Of a DNA stretch of 64,000 nt, positions 35,744 to 44,330 are shown piece by piece. The notes beneath the pieces are model-generated. The model made no database searches. It saw nothing but the letters and a program-made list of their open reading frames with translations, and was not told where the DNA came from. The stretch lies in NCBI GenBank assembly GCA_963749905.1, contig CAVVOF010000004.1, forward strand, positions 992,001 to 1,056,000. The letters run 5' to 3'. This stretch comes from UBA10649 sp963749905 (GTDB lineage Bacteria > Actinomycetota > Actinomycetes > S36-B12). The position numbers were made by a program, and so were the translations under genes. Each line of letters begins with the position of its first letter. Position 1 is the first letter of the stretch.

Positions 35744-37132
35744 TCAGCCGAAATGAGGTCGCTGCGGGGTGGGCACCGCTGCGTCGGCATCGGCGCACGG
35801 TACGCGAACCAGCACCAACAGGCCGCCCAGCGGTGATGCGTCTGCTCGCGCGCTCCCAGCCATGGCGACCACCGTCTCCCGGACCAGCGCCAGGCCCAGA
35901 CCACTGCCACCAGGGACCGACGCGGACCCGCGACGGAAGCGGTCGAACACCGCATCACGCTCGGACTCCGGAACGCCAGGACCGTCGTCCTCGACCCTGA
36001 GAACAGCGGTCCGACCGTCGCGGTGCAGCGAGACCCTGACCCGCGTCCGCGCGTACTGCAGCGCGTTCCCGAGCAGTTCGTCGACGATGCGGGCCATTGC
36101 GCCGGTCGGGGCCAGAACGTGCACGGCGGGCTCGATGTCGGCGTCGAGCGTCACGTCGCTCTCATCGAACATGCCGCCCGCGGCCTCCACCCGATCGCGC
36201 ACGACCGCAGAGGCGTCCTGCACCGCCGGCGCGACGGCGCCGACGTCGCTGCGCGCGAGCGCGAGGACCTGCTCGATCCGGTGGCTCAGCCGATCCACCT
36301 CGGACATGGCGGCTCGTGCCTCGTCCTGGACGTGCTCCTGGTCGGAGATGTCGTCGATCGCCTCCAACCGAAGCCGCACCCCCGTCAGCGGTGTGCGCAG
36401 GTGGTGGGACGCGTCAGCTGCCACCCGTTGCGTGCGTCGCAGGATTCCCGAGAGTCGGCTGGCCGTCGAGTTGAGGGACACCGCAACGGCGCGCACCTCC
36501 GGCGGCCCGTGGGTCTCGTCCGCGCGCAGGTCGAGGTCGTCCGGCAGGTCCTCGGCAACTTGGGCCACCCGCTTGAGCGGTGACGAGATCGACCGGGCGA
36601 GCAGCCAGGCCACCAGCCCCGCACCCACCACGACCGCGACGACGAAGACGATGAGCCAGCGCTGGGTCTCCTGAACCTCCTCGTCCACGATCGACTCCGG
36701 TAGCGACAGCCGCACGGCGCCGACCACGTCGAAGTTCTGGATGATCGGTGCCGCGACGTAGCGCAATGGCTCCCCGAGCGTCACCGACGTGCGCACGTCC
36801 GACGTAAGGGAGCCGGCGAGCGCGGCGTCGATCTCGGGTCGGTCGAACTGGCGGTCCAGCGACGTCTGGTCACTGTCGGCCAGCAGCGTCGCGTCCGGCG
36901 ACACGACCACGATTCGCGCGCCGGTGCGCGCCGCCTCTGCCTCGGCCGTCGTCTGCCAGTCGATGTCGGGCAGAGCGGACAGTCGAGCCGCCGTCGTCAG
37001 GGTGTCGACCTCGAGCCCGGAGATGAAGGCGGCCCGCTGATCGTTCGCGACCACGCTGGCGAGGGGCAGGGCCAACGCCGCAGCCACGACCGCCACCAGC
37101 ACGGCCATCGCCAGGACGAGGCGTCGGGTCAC
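35744..37132 (-). CDS. Two-component sensor histidine kinase
   Basis: A 462-residue membrane kinase. Helix one is near residues 5-27, an exported sensor region follows to about 155 and helix two is about 158-182 (WLIVFVVAVVVGAGLVAWLL). Next come HAMP, the H-box ASHHLRTPLTGVRLRLEA (phosphorylated His near 241), N-box VDELLGNALQYA, VEDDGPGVP and GGSGLGLALV. It is encoded after the response regulator with a 4-nt overlap. The signal is unknown, but the divergent redox genes share a direct repeat that may be the regulator's site. Confidence 0.92.
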   Translation of the reverse strand: MTRRLVLAMAVLVAVVAAALALPLASVVANDQRAAFISGLEVDTLTTAARLSALPDIDWQTTAEAEAARTGARIVVVSPDATLLADSDQTSLDRQFDRPEIDAALAGSLTSDVRTSVTLGEPLRYVAAPIIQNFDVVGAVRLSLPESIVDEEVQETQRWLIVFVVAVVVGAGLVAWLLARSISSPLKRVAQVAEDLPDDLDLRADETHGPPEVRAVAVSLNSTASRLSGILRRTQRVAADASHHLRTPLTGVRLRLEAIDDISDQEHVQDEARAAMSEVDRLSHRIEQVLALARSDVGAVAPAVQDASAVVRDRVEAAGGMFDESDVTLDADIEPAVHVLAPTGAMARIVDELLGNALQYARTRVRVSLHRDGRTAVLRVEDDGPGVPESERDAVFDRFRRGSASVPGGSGLGLALVRETVVAMAGSARADASPLGGLLVLVRVPCADADAAVPTPQRPHFG

Positions 37133-37782
37133 GCGTCGCCTACGGCCAGCCGGTAACCCACTCCTCGAACGGTCTCGATCAGTGCGGGATCTCCGAGCTT
37201 CTTGCGAAGCGAGGCGACGTGGACGTCAAGCGTCTTCCCAGTGCCCACCCAGACCGGATCCCACACCCGCGAGAACAGCTCCTGACGGGACACAGCACGA
37301 CCAGGGTCTTCGGCCAGGACGGCGAGCAGGTCGAACTCCTTGGCCGTCAACTCGATCTCGTTGCCGTCCACCGCGACGCGATGCCGGTTGCGGTCCACCG
37401 CGATCCGCCCGGACTCCAAGGGTGCGTCGACCCGCCGCCGCCTGGCGACCGCCCGTACGCGGGCGGCGAGCTCCCGGACCGAGAACGGCTTGACGACATA
37501 GTCATCGGCGCCCAGCTCCAGGCCGACGATCCGATCGGTCTCCTCGCCGCGGGCGGTGGCGATGATGACCGGCACATCCGACACTCGGCGCAGGTCGCGC
37601 AGCACCTCGAGTCCATCACCGTCCGGCAGGCCCAGATCGAGAAGCACGACGTCGGCACCTTGCGCCGCACCAATGACCTGCGCGGCATAGACCACGTGGT
37701 CCGTGTCGATCCCGTTGCGACGCAGTCCCGCCACCAGCGGTTCGGCAACGCTCGGATCGTCCTCGACTACCAGCACCTTCAT
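37129..37782 (-). CDS. OmpR-family response regulator
   Basis: A 217-residue regulator. The receiver begins KVLVVEDDPSVAEPLV, with the phosphorylated Asp in DVVLLDLGLPDGDG (near 51), conserved Thr in VIIATARGEE and Lys in DDYVVKPFSV. The winged-helix DNA-binding half ends with LDVHVASLRKKLGDP and VRGVGYRLAVGDA. ATG 37782 is chosen because it puts the receiver at the terminus. It is transcribed away from the ApbE operon with its kinase. Confidence 0.92.
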   Translation of the reverse strand: MKVLVVEDDPSVAEPLVAGLRRNGIDTDHVVYAAQVIGAAQGADVVLLDLGLPDGDGLEVLRDLRRVSDVPVIIATARGEETDRIVGLELGADDYVVKPFSVRELAARVRAVARRRRVDAPLESGRIAVDRNRHRVAVDGNEIELTAKEFDLLAVLAEDPGRAVSRQELFSRVWDPVWVGTGKTLDVHVASLRKKLGDPALIETVRGVGYRLAVGDA

Positions 37783-37864
37783 GAGCTCATCGTGGCACGC
37801 CCCGGCCCCGTGGACCCCGAAGGCGGGTCGACGTCTCCACCGAATCCGGTCAATCAGCCAAGCC

Positions 37865-37918
37865 CTTACTCGCACTTAACCTCACCGTGGACCCGACCTG
37901 TTGTCCGCGCCCTACCGT
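37865..37918 (+). promoter_or_regulatory. Direct-repeat regulator site and promoter of the ApbE operon
   Basis: CTTACT (37865-37870) and CTTAAC (37875-37880) are 10 bp apart, one helical turn, as for OmpR-type sites. A -10-like TACCGT is at 37913-37918, 32 bp after the second repeat. The start of transcription would fall on GTG 37926, so a leaderless mRNA is likely. The same arrangement occurs at 39490-39544. Confidence 0.55.
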
Positions 37919-37925
37919 CCTCGAT

Positions 37926-38927
37926 GTGGTGCAGACCAAGGCAGACGAGAGCGATGCCGCCGTGTTGCACCGCGCGCAGCTGCGGTTCCGAGCGATGGGG
38001 ACGGATTGCCACGTTCTAGTCGTCGCACCGCCTGAAGTGGCGGACACCCTTGCCGGCCTTGCTCACGATCGCGTTGAACTGCTCGAGCAGTGCTGGAGCC
38101 GCTTCCGGGCCGACAGTGAGCTCAACCGGCTGAATGGCCGTGCAGGCGAAGGCCCCGTCCCGGTCTCCGAGGACCTGCTGCATCTCGTCAGTCGCATGAA
38201 GGAGGCGTGGCAGCGCACCGACGGTCTGTTCGATCCGACCGTCCTTGCGGCCATGAACGCCCACGGCTACGACGTCGACTTCGCCGTCCTGACATCGCGA
38301 CCTGCCTATGCGCTGGACGACGTGCGGCTGGCCGCCGTCCCCGGGATGTCCGGCGTGATCGTGGATCGGGCAGGCATGTCGATCACACTGCCGGCGGGCA
38401 TCGGTCTCGACCCCGGCGCCATCGGAAAGGGACTCGCAGCGGACATCATCGCCGACGAGATCCGCGAGGCGGGCGCGACCGGGGTGCTGGTGAATCTGGG
38501 CGGGGACATCGCGATCTCGGGCGCCGACGTGACGCCCTGGGCCATCGCCGTCCAGGACGAACGCATGGACGGCCTCGAGGCGGATCGCACCCTGACCGTC
38601 CTGCACTTCGAGCCCGGCATCACGCGCATCGGCACCGCCACGTCGACGATCCTCAAGCGGCGCTGGGCCCAGGGGCGGCGCCACCACGTCATCGACCCTC
38701 GCACCGGAACCATGGGCACCAGCCCGCTCGTCCAGGTGACCGTGGTGGCGTCGACCGCATGGGAGGCCGAGGCCCTGGCCACTGCTGCCCTGCTTCAGGA
38801 GCCGGCCCGAGCGGCGAGCGACCTCGCCGACCGGGCCCTGACCGCGATCCTGCTGACCTCAGACGACGTACGCACGATCCCTGAGGTGCTGCTCTCGCCT
38901 GCCGAAAGGACGCACCACGATGGCTGA
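37926..38927 (+). CDS. apbE: FAD:protein FMN transferase (ApbE)
   Basis: An ApbE-family enzyme of about 333 residues that attaches FMN to Thr or Ser of exported redox proteins. Motifs seen are FRAMGTDCHVLV, WSRFRADSELNRLNG, TDGLFDPTVLAAM, GLDPGAIGKGLAADII, VLVNLGGDIAISG and HHVIDPRTG. No signal peptide or lipobox is visible, unlike secreted ApbE, so it may act inside the cell. An upstream GTG at 37887 is possible, but the promoter pattern favours leaderless GTG 37926. It overlaps the heme membrane gene by 8 nt. Confidence 0.88.
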   Translation: MVQTKADESDAAVLHRAQLRFRAMGTDCHVLVVAPPEVADTLAGLAHDRVELLEQCWSRFRADSELNRLNGRAGEGPVPVSEDLLHLVSRMKEAWQRTDGLFDPTVLAAMNAHGYDVDFAVLTSRPAYALDDVRLAAVPGMSGVIVDRAGMSITLPAGIGLDPGAIGKGLAADIIADEIREAGATGVLVNLGGDIAISGADVTPWAIAVQDERMDGLEADRTLTVLHFEPGITRIGTATSTILKRRWAQGRRHHVIDPRTGTMGTSPLVQVTVVASTAWEAEALATAALLQEPARAASDLADRALTAILLTSDDVRTIPEVLLSPAERTHHDG

Positions 38928-39504
38928 CATTCCCTGGACCTGGCTGGCGATCCGCGCGTCCGGCGTCACCGCGTGGGGCCTGCTCACGGCCGTGGTCGTC
39001 TGGGGCATCCTGCTGCGGACCCGCGTGTTGGGCGGGTTGGCTCCGGAACTGCGTCTGCTCGATCTCCATCGGTGGCTCGGCGCCATTGCGATGGGGTTCC
39101 TCGCCCTGCACATGGCGCTCCTGCTGGTGGACCCGGCGGTCACCTTCACAGTGACGGCGCTTCTCGTTCCGGGTGCAGCCCCATGGCAGACCACTGCCGT
39201 GGCCCTCGGCACGATCGCGTTCTGGCTGATGGTCCCGGTGTCCTTCCTCGGCCGACTGCGGGCCCGCATGGGGCAGACGGGGAACCGCTGGTTCAAGCGG
39301 TCCCATCTCGTCGCCTATGCCGCGTGGCCGCTAGCGACCGCTCACTACGTACTGGCGGGCACGGATGCGCTTGCCGAGTGGTCACTGGCGCTGCTGTTCA
39401 CGGGCACGGGGCTGGTCGTGACCGCACTGCTCGCGCGCGGGTTCGTCCCCGCGCCGGGGCCGCATCGGGCAGTCAAAGGTGACTCCGCCCTTACTTCTTC
39501 TTAA
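38920..39504 (+). CDS. Ferric-reductase-like heme membrane protein
   Basis: A 194-residue protein with about five or six transmembrane helices. Four histidines in two pairs, His50/His64 (LLDLHRWLGAIAMGFLALH) and His129/His142 (RSHLVAYAAWPLATAHYVLA), have the 13-14 residue spacing that binds two stacked b hemes in the ferric reductase/NOX/MsrQ fold. No FAD or NAD domain is attached. It probably passes electrons across the membrane to an external partner. It is coupled to apbE by an 8-nt overlap, which suggests a flavinylated partner. Confidence 0.85.
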   Translation: MADIPWTWLAIRASGVTAWGLLTAVVVWGILLRTRVLGGLAPELRLLDLHRWLGAIAMGFLALHMALLLVDPAVTFTVTALLVPGAAPWQTTAVALGTIAFWLMVPVSFLGRLRARMGQTGNRWFKRSHLVAYAAWPLATAHYVLAGTDALAEWSLALLFTGTGLVVTALLARGFVPAPGPHRAVKGDSALTSS

Positions 39505-39544
39505 CCCCGGCATGGATCGGATCTTGGCTCCCACCCCTTAGCGT
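39490..39544 (+). promoter_or_regulatory. Direct-repeat regulator site and promoter of the PepSY gene
   Basis: CTTACT (39490-39495) and CTTAAC (39500-39505), again exactly 10 bp apart, are followed after 33 bp by TAGCGT (39539-39544). This mirrors the site before apbE and suggests one regulator controls both transcripts. The first repeat overlaps the end of the heme protein gene. Confidence 0.55.
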
Positions 39545-39591
39545 CACTCGTGTCGCGGTCGACTACTCAATCCAATCCAAGGAGACACACG

Positions 39592-40347
39592 ATGCATCGC
39601 TCGAGCATCATCGCCACCGTCGTGGCGGCCGGCGCAATCCTGGTCGCCGGCTCCGTGGCCAGCGTGGCCGTGATCAACGCCGCCAGCAGCAACGCGCCGC
39701 TGTCCGAGACAGTCGCTCTGGCAGAGCCCGCTGGCGATGCACCGCCTGAGGTGCTCGCGACCCCCTCAACCTCGCCTGTGGTCGCGCAGTCCGCGCCGAC
39801 GGACTCGCCGACGCCGCTGCCGTCCCTGTCGGATGAGCCGCTTCCCGCGCTCCCGAAGGTCACGACCCCGTCCGGGGGCGGCCAGATTGCTCCGGCCCCG
39901 CGCGCGGAGCAGAAGGCACAGCCGACGCGCAAGCCGACCAAGAAGCCAGCCGCCAAGGCCTCGACCCCCAAGCCGAGCCGCTCCTCGAGCCCGTCTCCGA
40001 GCGCGTCCGCCGAGCGAGTTGCTGACGTTCAGGAGATCTCCGCGGAACGGGCCGTGGAACTGGTGCTCAACGCCACGAACGGCGGTGTGGTGCAGCAGGC
40101 GGAGAAGGAGGATCACGGCGGCTACGACGCGTGGGCCGTGCGCGTCCTGCGGCACGACGGATCCGTGGTCACCGGCTACGTCGATCGCGTCGGTGGCGTC
40201 ATCTACGACTGGACGACCAACAAGGAAGCCCCGCAGCCCACCAGCTCGAACTCCGGCTCGAACAGCGGCGACGACGACGATCACGACGACGACGACGATG
40301 ACGACCACGAGGATGACGATCACGAGAGCGATGACGACGATGACTAG
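39592..40347 (+). CDS. Exported PepSY-domain protein with Asp/His-rich tail
   Basis: A 251-residue protein. It has an N-terminal signal or anchor (SIIATVVAAGAILVAGSVAS), a Pro/Lys/Ser-rich linker (residues 60-145) and one PepSY-like unit (ISAERAVELVLNATNGGV ... GYVDRVGGVIYDW). The tail is made almost only of Asp, with His, Glu and Ser (about residues 225-251), likely to bind divalent metal. AAGGAG precedes the ATG. It has its own promoter with the shared direct repeat. The function is inferred to be in envelope redox or metal sensing with the ApbE and heme proteins. Confidence 0.75.
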   Translation: MHRSSIIATVVAAGAILVAGSVASVAVINAASSNAPLSETVALAEPAGDAPPEVLATPSTSPVVAQSAPTDSPTPLPSLSDEPLPALPKVTTPSGGGQIAPAPRAEQKAQPTRKPTKKPAAKASTPKPSRSSSPSPSASAERVADVQEISAERAVELVLNATNGGVVQQAEKEDHGGYDAWAVRVLRHDGSVVTGYVDRVGGVIYDWTTNKEAPQPTSSNSGSNSGDDDDHDDDDDDDHEDDDHESDDDDD

Positions 40348-41008
40348 ACACCTGGCGCAGGCACCCCTGCGTCGATCGTCGGCACCGTCGCGCATCCTTT
40401 CCGCGGGGTTGGCCACCGCCACCTGCATCGGAGTCGTGGGACTGCTCGGTGCCCGGACCATCGACGCCAACGCAGAGGCCCAGGGAACGGACGAAGCCCC
40501 GGCCGACACGACCCAATTCGAGGAGTCGTTGGCGGTCGACCAGGCTCCGCTCGCGAGCGCGCCCGCCGCCTCGGTCCCCACCAGTTCGCAAGGACTGACC
40601 GAAGCCGACCTTGACGCATACGCGGCAGCCCTTGCCCAGGAGAAGGACCGGCTCGATGCCTACCGGGCCAAGTTGGTCCGCACGGCGAAGAAGCTGAAGC
40701 GCCAGGCCGCGGCACAGAACGAAGCGGCTGCCTGGTCCACGCCCTCCTCGTCAGGGTCCTCATCGTGGGTCGCGAAGAGTCCTAGCGCACCCGCGTCGAA
40801 GTCATCGGCCAGCAAGCCCACGAAGAAGAGCGGCGGGGGAGCGACGAGCCAACCGGCCGCTCAGGCCCAGGCGCCCGCACCTCAGCCCGCCGCGCAACCA
40901 GCCAAGCCGGCGCCCCAGCCGGCCGCAGCGCCGGCTCAGAAAGCAGCACCAGCGCCCCAGCCGGCCGGCGGTGGCGGCTCGTCGCAGTCGACGACCAAGA
41001 GCAGCTGA
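40331..41008 (+). CDS. Exported Pro/Ala-rich protein of unknown function
   Basis: A protein of about 225 residues overlapping the PepSY gene by 17 nt (ATG 40331 or 40340). It has an N-terminal hydrophobic segment (ILSAGLATATCIGVVGLLGA), a helical Lys-rich stretch (LDAYAAALAQEKDRLDAYRA ... KKLKRQAAAQNEAA) and then a long Ala/Pro/Gln-rich tail typical of wall-spanning regions. No family is recognised. Its place at the end of the ApbE module suggests it is a structural or partner subunit. Confidence 0.65.
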   Translation: MTTMTRHLAQAPLRRSSAPSRILSAGLATATCIGVVGLLGARTIDANAEAQGTDEAPADTTQFEESLAVDQAPLASAPAASVPTSSQGLTEADLDAYAAALAQEKDRLDAYRAKLVRTAKKLKRQAAAQNEAAAWSTPSSSGSSSWVAKSPSAPASKSSASKPTKKSGGGATSQPAAQAQAPAPQPAAQPAKPAPQPAAAPAQKAAPAPQPAGGGGSSQSTTKSS

Positions 41009-41044
41009 CGCGGCTCGCCTTCGGCGAAGCCCTGCCAGTCGTAC

Positions 41045-41083
41045 CTCACGGGCCCGTGCTCCATGCGAGCATGGGCCCGTGAG
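41045..41083 (+). terminator. Long hairpin between the ApbE module and the MoeA-like gene, covering its start
   Basis: Arms CTCACGGGCCCGTGCTC (41045-41061) and GAGCATGGGCCCGTGAG (41067-41083) pair over 17 positions with one mismatch and a 5-nt loop. The right arm contains the GTG start of the next gene. It may terminate the upstream operon, hide the start codon, or both. There is no T tract. Confidence 0.55.
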
Positions 41084-42311
41084 CACGTTCGGACTCGACG
41101 GCGTGCTGTCGTGGCATCAGGCCCGGATCGTGGCCGCCACGTGCGCGCAACCCTCATCCGGCCGGCCGGCGCGGCTCGACGAGGCCGCCGGCAGCAACCT
41201 CGCCCGCGATCTCGTGACCGTCCAAGACGATCCAGCCGAGGACTCCGCCGGCACGGATGGCTTCGCCGTCTGCGGGGAGGGACCCTGGTTGCTCGACGAG
41301 CTCGACGTCCTCTCCCCTGGCTGGGCCACGCCGGTCTCCGCGCGGTGGCCGGTACCGCGATCAACCGATGCCGTCATCCCGGCCGAGCACGCCACCGTGG
41401 GCCGCGCGACGGACGGTCGCCAGAGCGTCACCATGCACGACCCGCTGACCGACATCCCAGACGAGCGCGTCCGGCCCGATCTCGGCAGCGGCATCGTGCG
41501 CCAAGGGGTGGTGTCCGCCGCAGGGCATGTCCTGCTCGAGGCCGGACAGACGGTCACCCCGGCCGTCCTCGCGCTCGCCGCGGCACGCGGACTCGACTCC
41601 ATCGAGGTGATCCCGCCCCCCGTGGTCGGCGTCCTCGTCCTCGGCGGCCAGCTGCTGGATCGAGGACTGCCCCGGCATGGACGGGTACGCGACGCTCTCG
41701 GGCACACGGTGCCCGCCTTCGTGGGTGCCTTGGGGGCCCGCGGGAACCCGGCCGTGCGTGCACCGGATACCGAGGAACTGCTTCTCCGGGAGATCGAGGA
41801 CGCCGCCGTGGACGTCCTGATCACCACGGGATCGACGGCGCCGGATCCGGAGAACCACCTGCGCCGGGTCCTGCGCGATCTCGGTGCGCACTGGCTGGTG
41901 GACGGGGTGGGCGTGACCCCGGGGGCCCAGATGCTGCTTGCGCGGCTGCCCGACGGCCGCCTGCTGCTCGGCCTGCCGGGTGATCCCCCGGCCGCGCTCG
42001 CCGCGCTCGCGACCCTGGCCAGCCCGCTGATCGAGGCCCTGCGGGGGGATCCGGAAGCGGGTGAGCGCCGCACGGCCGTGCTCATGGACGACACCTCGCC
42101 AGCGGACTACGCCGACGACACTGCCCTCGTTCCCGTGCGACTGGAGGTATCGACCGCGGGCACGATGGCGGCCCCGCTCGTCGGCACCGGTCCGACCGCG
42201 CTGCAGGGGTGGGCGAGCGCCCAGGCCATCGCGGTCGTGCCCCCCGGCGCGGGCATGCGGGGGGACGTCGTCGAGGTGCTGGACCCCTGGGGCCGCAGCC
42301 GCTGGCGCTAA
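41079..42311 (+). CDS. MoeA-like molybdopterin molybdotransferase family protein, diverged
   Basis: A 410-residue protein with the MoeA layout: an N-terminal domain, GSGIVRQGVVSAAGHVLLEA near 140, the MoCF-type domain (VVGVLVLGGQLLDRG, TTGSTAPDPENHLRRVLRD) and a C-terminal beta domain. Key loops differ from classical MoeA: TGSTAPDPE replaces TGGVSVGDYD and LPGDPPAAL replaces LPGNPVS. Molybdate insertion activity is therefore doubtful. No other moa or mob genes are in the window. GTG 41079 lies within a hairpin; a later start is possible. Confidence 0.7.
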   Translation: MSTFGLDGVLSWHQARIVAATCAQPSSGRPARLDEAAGSNLARDLVTVQDDPAEDSAGTDGFAVCGEGPWLLDELDVLSPGWATPVSARWPVPRSTDAVIPAEHATVGRATDGRQSVTMHDPLTDIPDERVRPDLGSGIVRQGVVSAAGHVLLEAGQTVTPAVLALAAARGLDSIEVIPPPVVGVLVLGGQLLDRGLPRHGRVRDALGHTVPAFVGALGARGNPAVRAPDTEELLLREIEDAAVDVLITTGSTAPDPENHLRRVLRDLGAHWLVDGVGVTPGAQMLLARLPDGRLLLGLPGDPPAALAALATLASPLIEALRGDPEAGERRTAVLMDDTSPADYADDTALVPVRLEVSTAGTMAAPLVGTGPTALQGWASAQAIAVVPPGAGMRGDVVEVLDPWGRSRWR

Positions 42312-42380
42312 TACGTGACTTTTACCACTTTGTCGGCCTAGTTAGTAGGAAATGCCTCCGTCGGCCGGTACCGTGGCCCC

Positions 42381-43328
42381 GTGGAGTTCGCCGACATCAA
42401 TCTGACGCTGACCCTCGGCGGCCTGCTCGCCGGGCTGATGGTCGGACTGACCGGCATGGGCGGCGCCGCCCTGGTGACCCCCATGCTGGTGCTCGTCTTC
42501 GGCGTCTCCCCCGCGGTGGCTGTGTCCAGCGACGTGGTCGCCTCAGCGATCATGAAGCCGGTCGGCGCGCTCGTCCACATCAAGGCGAAGACCGTCCATT
42601 GGGGGCTGGTGGGCTGGCTGTCGGCCGGATCGATCCCCGGTGTGCTGCTGGGGACGTACTTCTTCGCGCGGGTGCTCGGCTCCGACGCCGCGAGCGAGAC
42701 CATCCGCACCTGGATCGGCTGGGTCCTGATCATCGCCGTGGCAGCCATGGTCGCCAAGGTGTGGGTCGGGCGTCGTGCCTCGGGACTGCGCGGCGTGCAG
42801 AAGCAGCTGGGCGTCGACATGCCGGTGAAGCGGGGCCCGACCATCGCCCTGGGCCTGATCGTCGGGGTCCTGGTGGGCATGACCAGCGTCGGATCCGGGT
42901 CGCTGGTGGTGACCACCCTCCTCCTGCTCTATCCCCTGCTGCGGCCCTCGATCCTGGTCGGCACGGACCTGACCCAGGCGGTCCCGATGCTCGTCGCCGG
43001 TGCGATCGCGCACGCCGGATTCGGAGAGATCAGCATCGCCGTCGTCGCCTCCCTCCTGCTCGGCCAGATCCCCGGCGTGTGGATCGGCGCACGGATGTCC
43101 TCGCGCTACGACGGGCAGGCGCTGCGCTGGCTCCTGATGGTGATCCTGGCCGCCACCGCTCTGAAGCTTCTCGGCATTTCGACCCTCATTGCTGGCATGA
43201 TCGCCATCATGGGCACGCTCGTCGTGAGCGTGCTGTACATCAGAGAGCGGTTGAATGGCCAGACGGAAGTCGCGACGGAAGATGCCAGTGGGCGACCCGT
43301 CGCAGCCGCCGCCGCTGAAGTTCCCTGA
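42381..43328 (+). CDS. TSUP-family (TauE/SafE) anion transporter
   Basis: A 315-residue membrane protein with two repeated halves: GLLAGLMVGLTGMGGAALVT with FGVSPAVAVSSDVVASAI, and GLIVGVLVGMTSVGSGSLVV with ILVGTDLTQAVPMLVAGAI. The family exports sulfite, sulfoacetate or other organosulfur anions. About eight hydrophobic helices are visible. An unusually A/T-rich stretch (42312-42355) upstream probably holds the promoter. The end overlaps the K+ channel gene by 74 bp in another frame. Confidence 0.88.
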   Translation: MEFADINLTLTLGGLLAGLMVGLTGMGGAALVTPMLVLVFGVSPAVAVSSDVVASAIMKPVGALVHIKAKTVHWGLVGWLSAGSIPGVLLGTYFFARVLGSDAASETIRTWIGWVLIIAVAAMVAKVWVGRRASGLRGVQKQLGVDMPVKRGPTIALGLIVGVLVGMTSVGSGSLVVTTLLLLYPLLRPSILVGTDLTQAVPMLVAGAIAHAGFGEISIAVVASLLLGQIPGVWIGARMSSRYDGQALRWLLMVILAATALKLLGISTLIAGMIAIMGTLVVSVLYIRERLNGQTEVATEDASGRPVAAAAAEVP

Positions 43329-44322
43329 GAGACGCTTCAGCCCGATCCGGAACATCGGCGTCCGCATCTTCATCGCGGTGGCCGCAATCGTGGCGACGAC
43401 CGCGATCGTCTACTGGGAGCGGGACTGCTACCGGGACAGCGGTTCGAGCGACGGGCTGAACTGGATCGACTCGCTCTACTACGCGGCAGTGACCCTCTCG
43501 ACCACCGGCTACGGTGACATCACTCCGGTGTGCCAGTCGGCTCGCCTGACGAACGTGCTCGTCATCACCCCGTTGCGGTTCATCTTCCTGATCGTGCTGG
43601 TCGGCACGACCATCGAGGTCCTGACGCAACGCACGCGAGAGCAGATGCGGTCCACCCGCTGGAGGAACAACGTGAATGATCACACCGTGATCGTCGGGTA
43701 CGGCGTGAAGGGCCGAGCAGCGGCGCGGTCCCTCGTCGACGCGGGGACCGCCCCCACGCAGATCGTCGTCGTGGCCTCCGACCGAAATGCCGTCGACGAG
43801 GCGACCCGAGACGGGTTCGTGGGCGTGGTCGGCGACGGTCGGCGCGAGGATGTGCTGCGTGATGCGGCCATCGACCGGGCCAAGCGGGTGGTTGTCGCCA
43901 CCGACGAGGACGACACGTCGATCCTGGTGACGCTGACGGCCCGACGGCTCTCGCCCCACGCGACCATCGTCGCCGCGGCGCGCGAAGCCCAGAACATGGA
44001 CATCCTCCGCCAGTCCGGCGCCAACAACGTCATCCCCACCGCTGAGTCGGCCGGACGCCTGATGGGCCTGTCGCTGCTGTCCAGCACCGCCGGCGAGATC
44101 ATGGAGGACCTGCTCGACTCCGGTCGGGGCCTCGAGGTGGTCGAACGTGACATCACGCGCGATGAGCTCGGCCAGTCGCCCGCGGACCTCGACGCGTCCG
44201 GGCAGATCGTGCTGGCCGTCATCCGCAAGGGGGTCGCCCATCGGTTCGACACCGACGCGATCACGCGGCTCGAGCCCGGCGACCGGCTGGTCGTCATCCG
44301 GCACAACGATCCGGGACAGTAG
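43255..44322 (+). CDS. Potassium channel with TrkA-N and TrkA-C domains
   Basis: A 355-residue protein. Two transmembrane helices (about 35-52 and 96-118) flank the pore helix and the selectivity filter TLSTTGYGDITPV. A cytoplasmic RCK domain follows (VIVGYGVKGRAAARSLVDAG, a nucleotide-binding Rossmann fold), then a TrkA-C domain from about 265. It resembles MthK-type ligand-gated channels. A basic leader MARRKSRRKM precedes the first helix. The 74-bp overlap with the transporter gene suggests coupled expression. Confidence 0.88.
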   Translation: MARRKSRRKMPVGDPSQPPPLKFPERRFSPIRNIGVRIFIAVAAIVATTAIVYWERDCYRDSGSSDGLNWIDSLYYAAVTLSTTGYGDITPVCQSARLTNVLVITPLRFIFLIVLVGTTIEVLTQRTREQMRSTRWRNNVNDHTVIVGYGVKGRAAARSLVDAGTAPTQIVVVASDRNAVDEATRDGFVGVVGDGRREDVLRDAAIDRAKRVVVATDEDDTSILVTLTARRLSPHATIVAAAREAQNMDILRQSGANNVIPTAESAGRLMGLSLLSSTAGEIMEDLLDSGRGLEVVERDITRDELGQSPADLDASGQIVLAVIRKGVAHRFDTDAITRLEPGDRLVVIRHNDPGQ

Positions 44323-44330
44323 GGGGACTC

